A stretch of DNA of 64,000 nt from Pelagibius sp037652055 (GCF_037652055.1 NZ_JBBKAH010000014.1:62001-126000), one strand, 5' to 3'. Numbered from the stretch's first letter, positions 20,010 to 31,549 are shown. The notes: a model not told the origin generated them from the letters alone. Made by a program: numbers and translations.

Positions 20010-20735
20010 TCAGGCCGACCGCCGCTCCGCCGTCTGCGCCTCCACCCACTCGGTCGGGCCGAAGACGCCGGGGAAGCCGGCGCGCAGGGCGGCGTCGAGG
20101 TCGGGCAGGCCGACCGGCAGGCCGAGGTCGACCAGCGAGGTGACGCCGTGCGCGCTGATGCCGCAGGGCACGATGCCGCTGAAGTGCTCCAGCTCCGGCT
20201 CCACGTTGATGGCGATGCCGTGGTAGGTGACCCAGCGTCTGACCCGCACGCCGATCGCGGCGATCTTGTCCTCGCGGCTGCCATGCAAGGGATCGCGTCT
20301 TTCCACCCAGATGCCGACCCGGCCGTCGCGGCGCTCGCCGTCCACCGCGAAGGCGGCCAGAGCGCGGATGATCCACTCCTCCAGGTCGGTCACGAAGCGG
20401 CGGACGTCCGGGCCGCGGCGCTTGAGGTCCAGCATGACGTAGACCACCCGCTGGCCGGGGCCGTGGTAGGTGAACTCGCCGCCGCGCCCGGTTCGGTGGA
20501 CCGGGAAGCGGTCGGGCTGCAGCAGGTCCTTGGGATCCGCCGAGGTGCCGGCGGTATAGAGCGGAGGGTGCTCGACCAGCCAGACCAGTTCCGGCGCCGT
20601 GCCGGCGCGGATCGCCGCCACCCGGTCTTCCATCGCCGCCACCGCCGCCGGGTAGCCGGTCAGCCCGGCCTCGACCCGCCATTCAACGGGAAATGGCTGT
20701 TGATTTGCCGGCTGCTTATCCATGACCTCATCCAT
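20010..20735 (-). CDS. lipB: Octanoyltransferase LipB
   Basis: A 241-residue lipoyl(octanoyl) transferase. Family landmarks are VEHPPLYTAGTSADPKDLL, the substrate-binding RGGEFTYHGPGQRVVY, the lysine segment REDKIAAIGVRV (K157) and FSGIVPCGISAHGVTS with catalytic C191. The enzyme moves octanoate from acyl-carrier protein to the lipoyl domains of 2-oxoacid dehydrogenases and the glycine cleavage H protein, through a thioester on the cysteine. Both catalytic residues are present, so it should be active. It is convergent with the large hypothetical gene and divergent from the malic enzyme gene. Confidence 0.95.
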   Translation of the reverse strand: MDEVMDKQPANQQPFPVEWRVEAGLTGYPAAVAAMEDRVAAIRAGTAPELVWLVEHPPLYTAGTSADPKDLLQPDRFPVHRTGRGGEFTYHGPGQRVVYVMLDLKRRGPDVRRFVTDLEEWIIRALAAFAVDGERRDGRVGIWVERRDPLHGSREDKIAAIGVRVRRWVTYHGIAINVEPELEHFSGIVPCGISAHGVTSLVDLGLPVGLPDLDAALRAGFPGVFGPTEWVEAQTAERRSA

Positions 20736-20744
20736 GACGGGGGA

Positions 20745-20774
20745 AGATAGCTCCTATGCACAAGATTGCTATCT
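20745..20774. promoter_or_regulatory. Inverted repeat in lipB/maeB divergent region
   Basis: A perfect 7-bp inverted repeat, AGATAGC...GCTATCT with a 16-bp spacer, lies ten bases upstream of the lipB start in the 178-bp divergent interval with maeB. It could be an operator or a chance hairpin; no adjacent regulator gene supports either. Confidence 0.25.
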
Positions 20775-20913
20775 CTTTCATTTGCTTGGTTACTTGCCCG
20801 TTGAATACTTGCGCTGGGGCGCGCCGCCGGTCATCTTCTGACCGCTGCCGGGCCCCTCAGGTCTAACACTTGGGGAGGCGCGGCCCCCAGGGGTAGGACA
20901 AGAAAGAAAAGCA

Positions 20914-23205
<2,292 letters not shown>

Positions 23206-23276
23206 AGCAACGCCACCCTCAGGGGCAACCCACCGGGACAGACTGATCGGGACACAGCAAGGATAGGCGCCAGGCC

Positions 23277-24680
23277 ATGTCGCAGACCCCGCCCGAGCGA
23301 GATGACTCCGATGCCTGGCTGCCAGAGGTCCAGCCCGACGGCTACGGCATTTCCGCCGACATGGTCCGCTCGGTGTCCGACGCCCTCGACGCCGGCAACA
23401 CCGAAGAAGCCCGCAAGATCGCCGCGGATCTGCACGAGGCCGATCTCGCCGACCTGCTGGAAAACCTCGATCGCGACGAACGCCTCCATCTGACCCAGGC
23501 GCTGGGCACCGACTTCGACCTGGAGGTGCTGACCTACCTCGACGACTGGGTGCGCGAGGAGATCGTCGAGGCGCTGGAGCCGCGCCATCTCGCGTCTTCG
23601 CTGGCCGACCTGCACAGCGACGACGCCGTCGACATCATCGAGGATCTCGACGAGGAGGCCCAGCAGCGGGTCCTGGCCGCGCTGCCCAAGGCCGACCGCC
23701 TGGTCATCGAGGAAAGCCTCAGCTTCCCGGAAGACTCCGCCGGCCGCATCATGCAGCGCGAGCTGCTGGCGGTGCCGTCCAACTGGACGGTGGGCGAGAC
23801 CATCGACTACATGCGCGCGGCCAAGGATCTGCCGGACGACTTTTACGATCTCTATATCGTCGATCCCAGGCACCAGCCGATCGGCTACGTGCCGCTCAGC
23901 CGCGTCCTGCGTACCCGCCGCCCGGTCAAGCTCACCGAGATCATGAGCGATGAGATGCGGACCGTGCCGATCGCCATGGACCAGGAGGAGGTCGCCTACC
24001 TCTTCCGCCAGTACGGTCTGGTTTCGGCTCCGGTGGTCGACGCCGCCGGCCGGCTGGTCGGCGTGGTGACGGTCGACGACGTCGTCCACATCATCGACGA
24101 AGAGGCAGAGGAGGACCTGCTGAAGCTGGCTGGCGTGCAGGAGACCGACCTTTACAGCGCCGTGCTCGACACCACCAAGGCACGCTTCACCTGGCTGCTG
24201 GTCAATCTCTTCACCGCGGTGGCGGCCTCCGTCGTGATCGGCTTTTTCGAGGGCACGCTGCAGCAGATCGTCGCCCTGGCCGTGCTGATGCCGATCGTCG
24301 CCTCGATGGGCGGCAACGCGGGCACCCAGACCCTGACGGTGGCCGTGCGCGCCATCGCCATGCGCGATCTCAGCGCCGGCAATGCCCTGCGCTTCGTCGG
24401 CAAGGAACTGCTGGTCGGTCTTGCCAACGGCGTGATGTTCGCGGTGGTGGCCGGAGTGGTCGCGTGGCTCTGGTTCGATACGCCGATGATCGGCGTCATC
24501 ATCGGCATCGCCATGCTGATCAACCTGGTGGCGGCGGCGCTGTCCGGCGCGCTTGTGCCGCTGGGGCTGGAGAAGGTGGGCGTCGACCCGGCGGTGGCTT
24601 CCAGCGTGGTGCTGACCACCGTGACCGACGTGATCGGCTTTCTCGCCTTCCTCGGCCTCGCGACGCTGCTCCTGCTCTAG
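23277..24680 (+). CDS. mgtE: Magnesium transporter MgtE
   Basis: A 467-residue MgtE channel. Residues ~35-140 form the helical N domain (LADLLENLDRDERL, LADLHSDDAVDIIEDLDEE). Two CBS domains span ~145-265, ending in LVGVVTVDDVVHIIDEEAEED. Five C-terminal transmembrane helices follow, including RFTWLLVNLFTAVAASVVIG and the conserved pore segment ASMGGNAGTQTLTV. Mg2+ binding between the N and CBS domains gates the channel. The stop codon overlaps the stop of the convergent small lipoprotein gene within a shared CTAG. Confidence 0.95.
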   Translation: MSQTPPERDDSDAWLPEVQPDGYGISADMVRSVSDALDAGNTEEARKIAADLHEADLADLLENLDRDERLHLTQALGTDFDLEVLTYLDDWVREEIVEALEPRHLASSLADLHSDDAVDIIEDLDEEAQQRVLAALPKADRLVIEESLSFPEDSAGRIMQRELLAVPSNWTVGETIDYMRAAKDLPDDFYDLYIVDPRHQPIGYVPLSRVLRTRRPVKLTEIMSDEMRTVPIAMDQEEVAYLFRQYGLVSAPVVDAAGRLVGVVTVDDVVHIIDEEAEEDLLKLAGVQETDLYSAVLDTTKARFTWLLVNLFTAVAASVVIGFFEGTLQQIVALAVLMPIVASMGGNAGTQTLTVAVRAIAMRDLSAGNALRFVGKELLVGLANGVMFAVVAGVVAWLWFDTPMIGVIIGIAMLINLVAAALSGALVPLGLEKVGVDPAVASSVVLTTVTDVIGFLAFLGLATLLLL

Positions 24681-24910
24681 TTCTGTCTGGAGCGGCCGAG
24701 GTTCTTGGTGCCGATCTCTTCCTTCGAATAGGGATCGGGGTTCTTAGTATTGAGCTGGCCCTCGAGCTCCTCCAGTTCGCCCGACTTCTCCAGGGCTTCG
24801 CGCTCCAGGCGCATCTGGCGGTCGATGTCCGACTCGCAGCCGGCGACCAGGCCGGCCAGGACCAGCATCGTCGCGGCGAGGAGCGGCCTGCTTTTCTTGA
24901 CGTGAAACAT
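24677..24910 (-). CDS. Small hypothetical lipoprotein
   Basis: A 77-residue protein starting at the ATG at 24910. MFHVKKSRPLLAATMLVLAG leads to the lipobox LVAGC, with C25 predicted to be lipidated. The mature peptide is ~52 residues, highly charged and helical (RQMRLEREALEKSGELEELE), with a KNPDPYSKEE tail, suggesting a short anchored coiled segment. It is convergent with mgtE with overlapping stops. No family recognised; the lipobox and frame make it a credible gene. Confidence 0.7.
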   Translation of the reverse strand: MFHVKKSRPLLAATMLVLAGLVAGCESDIDRQMRLEREALEKSGELEELEGQLNTKNPDPYSKEEIGTKNLGRSRQN

Positions 24911-25062
24911 GCTCTCTTCCCTGGCGTAGGCACGTCCGGCGGGTGGGATACTCCCGGGCCCGCCATGCGGCGCACTATGACCTCTTCGCGGGGGGCTGTG
25001 CAAGCCATCCGGGCGCGATATGCTGCGCTCCTTGTTGCCCTTGTGCGGGAGTCCGCTTCGAC

Positions 25063-25524
25063 ATGCCGTCCTTCACCCCGAAAGACTCCGCCTTCGCCCA
25101 GCGGGTGCGCGAGAGTTTCCAGCGCCAGAGCATCATGGGACTGATCGGGGCGCGCCTCAGCCGGGTCGAGCCGGGGGAAGTGGAGATCGAGCTGCCGTTC
25201 CGGGCGGACCTCTGCCAGCAGCACGGCTTCTTCCATGCCGGGGTGACCAGCACCATCGCCGACTCCGCCGCCGGCTACGCCGGCTACAGCCTGTTCGCGG
25301 CGGACAGTTCCGTGCTGACCGTCGAGTTCAAGATCAACCTGCTGGCCCCGGCGGACGGCGAGTTGCTGCGCGCGGTCGGCCGCGTGGTGAAGCCGGGCCG
25401 CACCCTGACGATTACCGAGGCGGAGGTCTTCGTCACCAAGAACGGCGGCGAGAAGCCCTGCGCCCGCCTCAGCCAGACCCTGATGTGCCTCAACGGCCGC
25501 CCGGACATGCCGCAGGCGGGCTAG
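25063..25524 (+). CDS. PaaI family hotdog thioesterase
   Basis: A 153-residue hotdog-fold protein. The PaaI-type signature appears as CQQHGFFHAGVTSTIADSAAG, where HG and the following acidic residue form the active site, and LTVEFKINLLAPADG is the second conserved strand. The start at 25063 (MPSFTPKDSAFAQRV) fits the family; an upstream extension is poor. Such enzymes hydrolyse acyl-CoA thioesters. It sits 150 bp upstream of the acyl-CoA dehydrogenase genes, so a role in acyl-CoA turnover is likely, though the substrate is unknown. Confidence 0.87.
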   Translation: MPSFTPKDSAFAQRVRESFQRQSIMGLIGARLSRVEPGEVEIELPFRADLCQQHGFFHAGVTSTIADSAAGYAGYSLFAADSSVLTVEFKINLLAPADGELLRAVGRVVKPGRTLTITEAEVFVTKNGGEKPCARLSQTLMCLNGRPDMPQAG

Positions 25525-25679
25525 CGGTTCTCGGCGGCGCCGCACGTTGTGCCGTCGGATGTGCCGTCGGGTCTATTGACTCTAGCGGCCCTTCCGCAGG
25601 CGTCTTACAGTGCCGCAAAACGAGAGCCGGGAGATGACGCGGCCGCCCGCAATGCAGTGACAGGAAGAGAGTGCCGACG

Positions 25680-26852
25680 ATGCGCCCCAACCAGTTTCCG
25701 AGCCTCAACTTCGACCTGGGAGAGACGGCCGACCTGCTGCGCGACACGGTGATGAGCTTCTCCGCTGAAGAGATTGCGCCGCTGGCGGAGGAAATCGACC
25801 GCAGCGACAAGTTCCCGCGTCAGCTCTGGCCGAAGATGGGAGCGTTGGGTCTGCACGGCCTCACCGTTGAAGAAGAATTCGGCGGCGCCGGCATGGGCTA
25901 CCTGGAACACTGCGTGGCGATGGAGGAAGTCAGCCGCGCGTCGGCCAGCATCGGTCTCAGCTACGGCGCGCACTCCAATCTCTGCATCAATCAGATCCGC
26001 CGTAACGGAAGCGAGGAGCAGAAGCGCCGCTACCTGCCGAAGCTGATCTCCGGCGAGCATGTCGGCGCGCTGGCGATGAGCGAGCCGGGCGCCGGCTCCG
26101 ACATCGTCGGCATGCGCACGCGCGCCGACCGCAAGGGCGACCGCTACGTCCTGAACGGCTCCAAGATGTGGATCACCAACTGCGACGAGGCCGACACCCT
26201 GGTGGTCTACGCCAAGACCGATCCCGACGCAGGATCGCGCGGCATCACCGCCTTCATCGTGGAGAAGGGCTTCAAGGGTTTCTCCGTCGCCCAGAAGCTC
26301 GACAAGCTCGGCATGCGCGGCTCGCCCACCGGCGAGCTGCTGTTCCAGGACTGCGAAGTGCCGGAGGAGAACCTGCTGGGCACCCTCGGCAAGGGCGTCA
26401 AGGTGCTGATGTCCGGCCTCGACTACGAGCGCCTGGTGCTGGCCGCCGGGCCGCTCGGCATCATGCAGGCCTGCATGGACCTGGTGGTGCCCTACGTTCA
26501 CGAGCGCGAACAGTTCGGCCAGCCGATCGGCGAGTTCCAGCTGATCCAGGGCAAGCTGGCCGACATGTACACGACGATGAACGCCAGCAAAGCCTACGTC
26601 TACGCGGTGGCCAAGGCCTGCGACCGCGGCGAGACGACGCGCAAGGACGCCGCCGGCGCGATTCTCTACGCGGCGGAAAAGGCGACCTGGATGGCGCTGG
26701 AGGCGATTCAGACCTTGGGCGGCAACGGCTACATCAACGACTACCCCGCCGGCCGTCTGCTGCGCGACGCCAAGCTCTACGAGATCGGCGCCGGCACCAG
26801 CGAGATCCGTCGCATGCTGATCGGCCGCGAGCTGTTCAACGAGACGAAATAG
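25680..26852 (+). CDS. ivd: Isovaleryl-CoA dehydrogenase
   Basis: A 390-residue acyl-CoA dehydrogenase. The ATG at 25680 is preferred, with an AGGAAGAG ribosome site upstream; a GTG at 25671 is an alternative. FAD and substrate motifs: LAMSEPGAGSDIVGMRTRA, KMWITN, and near the end ALEAIQTLGGNGYINDYP and LYEIGAGTSEIRRMLIGREL. The base in this subfamily lies in GLDYERLVLAAGPLG (E250) rather than the common C-terminal glutamate; here the latter position is G in IGAGTSE, the diagnostic isovaleryl-CoA pattern. The enzyme oxidises isovaleryl-CoA to 3-methylcrotonyl-CoA in leucine breakdown and passes electrons to ETF. Methylcrotonyl-CoA carboxylase genes are not in this window. Confidence 0.92.
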   Translation: MRPNQFPSLNFDLGETADLLRDTVMSFSAEEIAPLAEEIDRSDKFPRQLWPKMGALGLHGLTVEEEFGGAGMGYLEHCVAMEEVSRASASIGLSYGAHSNLCINQIRRNGSEEQKRRYLPKLISGEHVGALAMSEPGAGSDIVGMRTRADRKGDRYVLNGSKMWITNCDEADTLVVYAKTDPDAGSRGITAFIVEKGFKGFSVAQKLDKLGMRGSPTGELLFQDCEVPEENLLGTLGKGVKVLMSGLDYERLVLAAGPLGIMQACMDLVVPYVHEREQFGQPIGEFQLIQGKLADMYTTMNASKAYVYAVAKACDRGETTRKDAAGAILYAAEKATWMALEAIQTLGGNGYINDYPAGRLLRDAKLYEIGAGTSEIRRMLIGRELFNETK

Positions 26853-27060
26853 GCCGGCCGGACCCGCCGCCCGACGCCGCCCGCCACCCACCATATCGAT
26901 GCAATCGTTAGGAATTTCAGTCTGTTGTATGGGGCGGGCTTGGGGTGTTGTGTCGGGGGACCAAGTGATGTTCTCTAGTGCCGCAGGGGTTCGGCCCTCC
27001 GGGGGCCGTCGTCGTCGGGTCCCTCCGGGGGCCTCGGGATCCGAAGGGGGAGAGCCGGGA

Positions 27061-27252
27061 ATGGCCTTGCAGATGAAGCCGGCCTGCGAGCGTTGCGAAG
27101 GCGGGCTCGCCATGAAGGATGAAGCCTGGATCTGCAGCTTCGAGTGCACCTTCTGCGCCGCCTGCACGGCATCGATGGGCCATCGCTGTCCGAACTGCGG
27201 CGGTGAACTGGTCCGCCGGCCGAGGCGCGACGCTGCGCCGGACGCCGCGTGA
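27061..27252 (+). CDS. DUF1272 zinc-ribbon-like protein
   Basis: A 63-residue protein with eight cysteines in four pairs: C9-x2-C12, C25-x3-C29, C32-x2-C35 and C43-x2-C46. The central ICSFECTFCAACTASMGHRC and terminal CPNCGGELVRRPRR are the DUF1272 family hallmark, and the pattern predicts two zinc sites. A GGGGGAGAGCCGGGA stretch precedes the ATG. The function of the family is unknown; it may be a small nucleic-acid- or protein-binding zinc module. An in-frame extension to 26899 is low complexity and unlikely. Confidence 0.85.
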   Translation: MALQMKPACERCEGGLAMKDEAWICSFECTFCAACTASMGHRCPNCGGELVRRPRRDAAPDAA

Positions 27253-27327
27253 GCCGCGCATGGCTTGAGCCTTGAGAGTCCCGCCGCCGGCGCTGCCGAG
27301 CGGCGGTCCATGTTTAGGGAGAATGGT

Positions 27328-28008
27328 TTGCCTACAGTGCTGGTTACCGGCGCCAACCGCGGCATCGGCTTTGAGTTTGTGAAGTCCTTCGCGGCGGACG
27401 GCTGGCGCGTTCATGCCTGCGCGCGCAACGTGGAAAAGGCCAAGCAGGTGCGTGCCCTCGACGGCGACGTGGTCTGCCACAAGCTGGATGTCACCAACGG
27501 CCTCAAGGTCGCCAGCCTGGCGCGCGAGCTGGCCGGCGAAGGAATCGATATCCTCATCAACAACGCCGGCCTGCGCGGCCCCAAGACCGGCTTCGGCGAA
27601 ACCGACTACGACGCCTGGGCCGACGTGCTGAAGGTGAACACCCTGGCGCCGCTGCGCATGGTCGAGCGCTTCGTCGGCCTGATCGAGCAGAGCGAGCGCA
27701 AGCTGGTGGTGAACATCTCCAGCATCATGGGATCGATCGCCGACAACAGCTCCGGCGGCGAGTACATCTACCGCAGTTCCAAGGCGGCGCTGAACATGGT
27801 GACCAAGTCGCTGGCCGACGATCTTGCCGGGCGCGGCGTTACCGTGGTCTGCTTCCACCCCGGCTGGGTTAAGACCGACATGGGCGGCGAGGGCGCGGCC
27901 ATCACCCCCAGCGAGTCGGTGGGCGACATGCGCCAGGTGATCGACGGCCTGACCGCCGACCACAGCGGTAAGTTTTTCAACTACGATGGCCGGCCTCTCC
28001 AGTGGTAG
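27328..28008 (+). CDS. SDR family oxidoreductase
   Basis: A 226-residue short-chain dehydrogenase if translation starts at the TTG at 27328, which has AGGGAGA seven bases upstream and gives the family-like beginning LPTVLVTGANRGIGFEF. ATG at 27310 would add six residues. Motifs: TGANRGIG (cofactor), NNAGLRG, the catalytic serine in NISSIMGSI, YRSSK with the Tyr and Lys, and PGWVKTDMGG. It resembles the C-factor (CsgA-like) SDR group. It lies between isovaleryl-CoA dehydrogenase and a second acyl-CoA dehydrogenase; its substrate is not known. Confidence 0.87.
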   Translation: MPTVLVTGANRGIGFEFVKSFAADGWRVHACARNVEKAKQVRALDGDVVCHKLDVTNGLKVASLARELAGEGIDILINNAGLRGPKTGFGETDYDAWADVLKVNTLAPLRMVERFVGLIEQSERKLVVNISSIMGSIADNSSGGEYIYRSSKAALNMVTKSLADDLAGRGVTVVCFHPGWVKTDMGGEGAAITPSESVGDMRQVIDGLTADHSGKFFNYDGRPLQW

Positions 28009-28049
28009 TTATGGTGCCTGACTGACGATTGCATGCGGCGAGGGATGCG

Positions 28050-28553
28050 ATGAGCGGATTTCATCTGGCGCAGATCAACGTGGCGCGGGCGCTGGCGCCG
28101 CTGGACACCCCGAAACTGGCGGGCTTCGTCGCGCGCCTCGACGAGATCAATGCGCTGGCCGACCGCAGCCCGGGCTTCGTCTGGCGCCTGCAAAGCGACA
28201 GCGGCAACGCCACCGACATCCAGGTCTCGGAAGATCCGCAGTTCATCGTGAACATGTCGGTCTGGCGGGATCTCGATGCGCTCTTTGGCTACGTCTACCG
28301 CTCCGACCACCTGCAGGTGATGGCGCAGCGCAGCCGCTGGTTCGAGAAGATGAGCAAACCCTTCATGGCGCTGTGGTGGGTGCCCGCCGGCACGCTGCCG
28401 AACGTCGAGGACGGCATGGCGCGGCTGGCGATGCTGGAGCACCGCGGCGCGACGCCGGAAGCCTTCACCTTCAAGGCGCCCTTCGATGCCCAGGGGCGTC
28501 CGCTCGATCGCGCCGCCCTGGTGCGCGGCCGGGAGCCGGAGCCCTGTGCATGA
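28050..28553 (+). CDS. DUF3291 domain protein
   Basis: A 167-residue protein whose layout matches DUF3291: FHLAQINVARALAPLDTPKL, INALADRSPGFVWRLQ, QFIVNMSVWRDLDALFGYVY, and the late WFEKMSKPFMALWWVPAG and TPEAFTFKAPF. The fold is a dimeric alpha/beta barrel of the ABM type, used by small monooxygenases and chlorite-dismutase relatives, but no catalytic residues have been defined for the family. A GAGGGATGCG stretch precedes the chosen ATG. It lies 25 bp upstream of an acyl-CoA dehydrogenase gene. Confidence 0.8.
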   Translation: MSGFHLAQINVARALAPLDTPKLAGFVARLDEINALADRSPGFVWRLQSDSGNATDIQVSEDPQFIVNMSVWRDLDALFGYVYRSDHLQVMAQRSRWFEKMSKPFMALWWVPAGTLPNVEDGMARLAMLEHRGATPEAFTFKAPFDAQGRPLDRAALVRGREPEPCA

Positions 28554-28578
28554 CCCTTGGGCCTGAGCGGTCCCCACC

Positions 28579-29715
28579 ATGCTGCTGACCGAAGAGCAAA
28601 GCCTGATCCGTGACACCGCGCGGCAGTTCGCGCGCGCGCAACTGGCGCCGCATGCCGCCGAGTGGGATCGCGACTCCCGCTTTCCGCGCGAAGCCATCGC
28701 CGCGATGGGCGAACTCGGCTTCCTCGGCATGCTGGTGCCGCCGGAATGGGACGGCGCCGGTGCCGATCATGTCTCCTATGCCCTGGCGCTGATGGAAGTG
28801 GCGGCCGGCGACGGTGCCTGCTCCACGATCATGTCGGTGCACAACTCGGTCGGCTGCATGCCGATCCTGAAGTTCGGCACGCCCGAGCAGCAGGAGCGGT
28901 TCCTGAAGCCGATGGCGCGCGGTGAGATGCTGGGTGCCTTCTGCCTCACCGAGCCGCAGGCGGGTTCCGACGCGGCGGCGATCAAGACGCGTGCCGAGCG
29001 CGACGGCAACCACTACGTCCTGAACGGCGTGAAGCAGTTCATCACCTCGGGAAAGAATGCCGACGTCGCCATCGTCTTCGCGGTGACCGATCCGGCGGCG
29101 GGCAAGCGCGGCATCAGCGCCTTCATCGTGCCGACGGATACGCCCGGTTATCGCGTCGCCTCGGTCGAGAAGAAGCTGGGCCAGAAGGCCTCCGACACCT
29201 GCCAGATCGTTTTCGATGACCTGCGCCTGACGCCCGACCTGCTGCTCGGCGAGGAGGGCCAGGGCTACAGGATCGCGCTGGCCAACCTGGAGGGCGGGCG
29301 CATCGGGATCGCCGCGCAGTCGGTCGGCATGGCGCGCGCGGCCTACGAGGCGGCGCTGGCCTACGCGCAGGAGCGCCGCAGCTTCGGCAAGCCGATCTTC
29401 GAGCACCAGGCCGTCGCCTTCCGACTCGCCGACATGGCGACGAAGATCCATGGCGCCGAACTGATGGTGCTGGAAGCAGCGGCGCTGCGTGACGCCGGCC
29501 GTCCCTGCCTCAAGGAGGCGGCCATGGCCAAGCTCGCCGCCTCTGAGATGGCCGAGCAGGTCTGTTCCGACGCCATCCAGATCCACGGCGGCTACGGCTA
29601 TCTCAGCGACTTCCCGGTCGAGCGCATCTATCGCGATGTGCGCGTGTGCCAGATCTACGAAGGCACCTCCGACATCCAGCGCCTGGTGATCGCACGGCAC
29701 TTGACCGCAGGGTGA
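28579..29715 (+). CDS. Acyl-CoA dehydrogenase (short/branched-chain type)
   Basis: A 378-residue FAD enzyme. Markers: LLTEEQSLIRDTARQFAR, CLTEPQAGSDAAAIKTRA, VKQFITSG, RRSFGKPIFEHQAVAFRLAD and IHGGYGYLSDFPVERIYRD. The catalytic glutamate is in YEGTSDIQRLVIAR (E361), the standard C-terminal position, unlike the isovaleryl-CoA enzyme upstream. It probably handles short or branched acyl-CoAs from valine, isoleucine or fatty acids, with ETF as electron acceptor. It follows a DUF3291 gene and precedes a DsbA-fold isomerase gene. Confidence 0.9.
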   Translation: MLLTEEQSLIRDTARQFARAQLAPHAAEWDRDSRFPREAIAAMGELGFLGMLVPPEWDGAGADHVSYALALMEVAAGDGACSTIMSVHNSVGCMPILKFGTPEQQERFLKPMARGEMLGAFCLTEPQAGSDAAAIKTRAERDGNHYVLNGVKQFITSGKNADVAIVFAVTDPAAGKRGISAFIVPTDTPGYRVASVEKKLGQKASDTCQIVFDDLRLTPDLLLGEEGQGYRIALANLEGGRIGIAAQSVGMARAAYEAALAYAQERRSFGKPIFEHQAVAFRLADMATKIHGAELMVLEAAALRDAGRPCLKEAAMAKLAASEMAEQVCSDAIQIHGGYGYLSDFPVERIYRDVRVCQIYEGTSDIQRLVIARHLTAG

Positions 29716-29763
29716 CCGCATAGTTCTGTTCCCGACGCCAATCGCCCCAGGGAATCCGTCGTC

Positions 29764-30366
29764 ATGTCCGCGCCCATCGACTTCTACTTCGATTTCTCCA
29801 GCCCCTATGGCTATCTCGCCGCCGAGCAGATCGAGGCGCTGGGCGCCAAGCACGGGCGCGGGATCACCTGGCGGCCGATCCTGCTGGGCGTGGTGTTCCA
29901 GCAGACCGGCGGCCAGCCGCTGCTGAACATCCCGCTGAAGGGCGGCTACGCCCGCCACGACCTCGCCCGCTCGGCTCGCCTGCTGGGACTGCCGTTCCAG
30001 TTGCCGCCGGAATTCCCCTTCATGTCGGTGGCCGCCTGCCGCGCCTTCTATTGGCTATACGACCAGGACCCGGAAAAGGCGGTCGCCCTGGCCAAAATGC
30101 TTTACCGCGAGGCTTTCGGCGCCGGCCGACGCATCGATTCAGGCGAAGCGGTGGTCAAGGCCGCGGAGTCGCTGGGGTTGGACGGCGGTACCGTGGCCGA
30201 GGCGCTCAACGATGCGGCGGTCAAGCAGCACCTGCGCGACGAGGTTTCCGCGGCGATTTCCAAGGGAGTGTTCGGCTCCCCCCTATTCGTCGTTGATGGG
30301 GAGCCGTTCTGGGGGCATGACCGTCTCGAGCAGGTGGACCTATGGTTGCAGCGCGGCGGCTGGTAG
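29764..30366 (+). CDS. 2-hydroxychromene-2-carboxylate isomerase family (DsbA/kappa-GST fold)
   Basis: A 200-residue thioredoxin-fold protein. The active-site segment IDFYFDFSSPYGYLAAEQIE carries serines at 12-13 where DsbA has cysteines, as expected for HCCA isomerases. GVFGSPLFVVDGEPFWGHDRL near the C-terminus is the conserved cis-proline region. The family uses glutathione to isomerise hydroxychromene carboxylate in naphthalene breakdown, but many members act in unrelated metabolism, and no naphthalene genes are here. It follows the acyl-CoA dehydrogenase gene by 48 bp. Confidence 0.85.
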   Translation: MSAPIDFYFDFSSPYGYLAAEQIEALGAKHGRGITWRPILLGVVFQQTGGQPLLNIPLKGGYARHDLARSARLLGLPFQLPPEFPFMSVAACRAFYWLYDQDPEKAVALAKMLYREAFGAGRRIDSGEAVVKAAESLGLDGGTVAEALNDAAVKQHLRDEVSAAISKGVFGSPLFVVDGEPFWGHDRLEQVDLWLQRGGW

Positions 30367-30517
30367 CCGCAACGGCCGGTGGTCCCCTGCCTGAGACCCG
30401 GACCTAAGGTGTTGTAGGGCAGCGAAATAATGTCCACAGCCGGGGCCCGATTTGCTAGATAGTGTTGCCGTCAGCCGACTTGGGGCGGACACAGGCGTTT
30501 TCAGTGTATAGGGCTCC

Positions 30518-31411
30518 ATGAACGACGGATCGTCGGATAGCGCAGCTAAAGCCAGCCAGACCCTCGCGGTGCTATTCGCGGACATCGATGGCAGCACGAA
30601 GCTCTACGAAACCCACGGCGACGAGACGGCTCATCGTCTGACCGCCCAATGCCTGACGATTCTCGACGCTCAGGCGGGGCTGGCCGGCGGCCGCACCGTG
30701 AAGACCTCCGGCGACGGGGTCATGTGCGTCTTCGCGACCCCCGACGAGGCCTTCCGTGCCGCTACCCTGATGCGCGACGCGCAGAAGCGCACGCCGGTCT
30801 CGATTCACGCCGGTTTCCATTTTGGCCCGGTCATCGAGTACGACGGCGACTTCTACGGCGACACGGTCAACGTCGCCGCGCGGGTGGCCGACTTGGCCAA
30901 GGCCGGCGAGATCCTGGTGACCGAGGATACCGTGGTGCGCCTGTCGCCGGGCCTGCGCGCGGCGACACGCTGGCTCGACAAGGCCTCGGTCAAAGGCAAG
31001 AAGGAGCCGGTCGGCGTCTACATGGTGATCACCGAGGAAGAGAACGTCACGGTGATCCGCGCCCCGCTGGTGGCCGCCGAGAGCGACGTGCTCAGCCTCG
31101 CCCTGAGCTACCGCGAGATGGCTTTCACCTTGGAGGAGCCGATGCCCGAGTTCGTGCTCGGCCGCCAGGATACCTGCGACCTGGTGATCGACAGCTCCTA
31201 TGCGTCACGGCGGCATGCCACGATCCAGGCGGTGCGCGGCAAGGTCTTCCTGAAGGATCACAGCACCAACGGCACCTATGTGCGCAACACCGTGGGCGAG
31301 GTCGTCTTCGTGAAGCGCGAGATGGTGCAGCTGACCGGCAGCGGGTCGATCTTCCTGGGCCGTGAGCCGGAGCTGGCCGAGGACGACGGCGTCTCCTTCA
31401 GGATGCCCTGA
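30518..31411 (+). CDS. Class III nucleotidyl cyclase fused to an FHA domain
   Basis: A 297-residue soluble protein. Residues ~14-170 form a class III cyclase: FADIDGST gives metal ligand D22, VKTSGDG gives base-binding K62 and second metal ligand D66, and GDTVNVAARV holds D115, N118 and R122. All catalytic residues are therefore present and it should make cAMP (K and D favour adenine). Residues ~195-297 form a forkhead-associated domain, with LGRQDTCDLV, SSYASRRHATI and DHSTNGTYV giving the phosphothreonine pocket (R216, S230, R231, N251). A PP2C phosphatase and a Ser/Thr kinase follow on the same strand. Phosphorylation-dependent control of cyclase localisation or activity is a reasonable inference. 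Confidence 0.9.
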   Translation: MNDGSSDSAAKASQTLAVLFADIDGSTKLYETHGDETAHRLTAQCLTILDAQAGLAGGRTVKTSGDGVMCVFATPDEAFRAATLMRDAQKRTPVSIHAGFHFGPVIEYDGDFYGDTVNVAARVADLAKAGEILVTEDTVVRLSPGLRAATRWLDKASVKGKKEPVGVYMVITEEENVTVIRAPLVAAESDVLSLALSYREMAFTLEEPMPEFVLGRQDTCDLVIDSSYASRRHATIQAVRGKVFLKDHSTNGTYVRNTVGEVVFVKREMVQLTGSGSIFLGREPELAEDDGVSFRMP

Positions 31412-31549
31412 GCGAAAGCGGCCGGCGCCGGGACAGGGCTCGGCAGGCGGCTTTACCGCTTCGCCCCCCTGTTTCATACTTTTCGAGATAGGGCTCGCGG
31501 GAAGCGAGTCGCGGGCAAACTAGCAGAGCAAAAGACGGGGGCGGTGCGG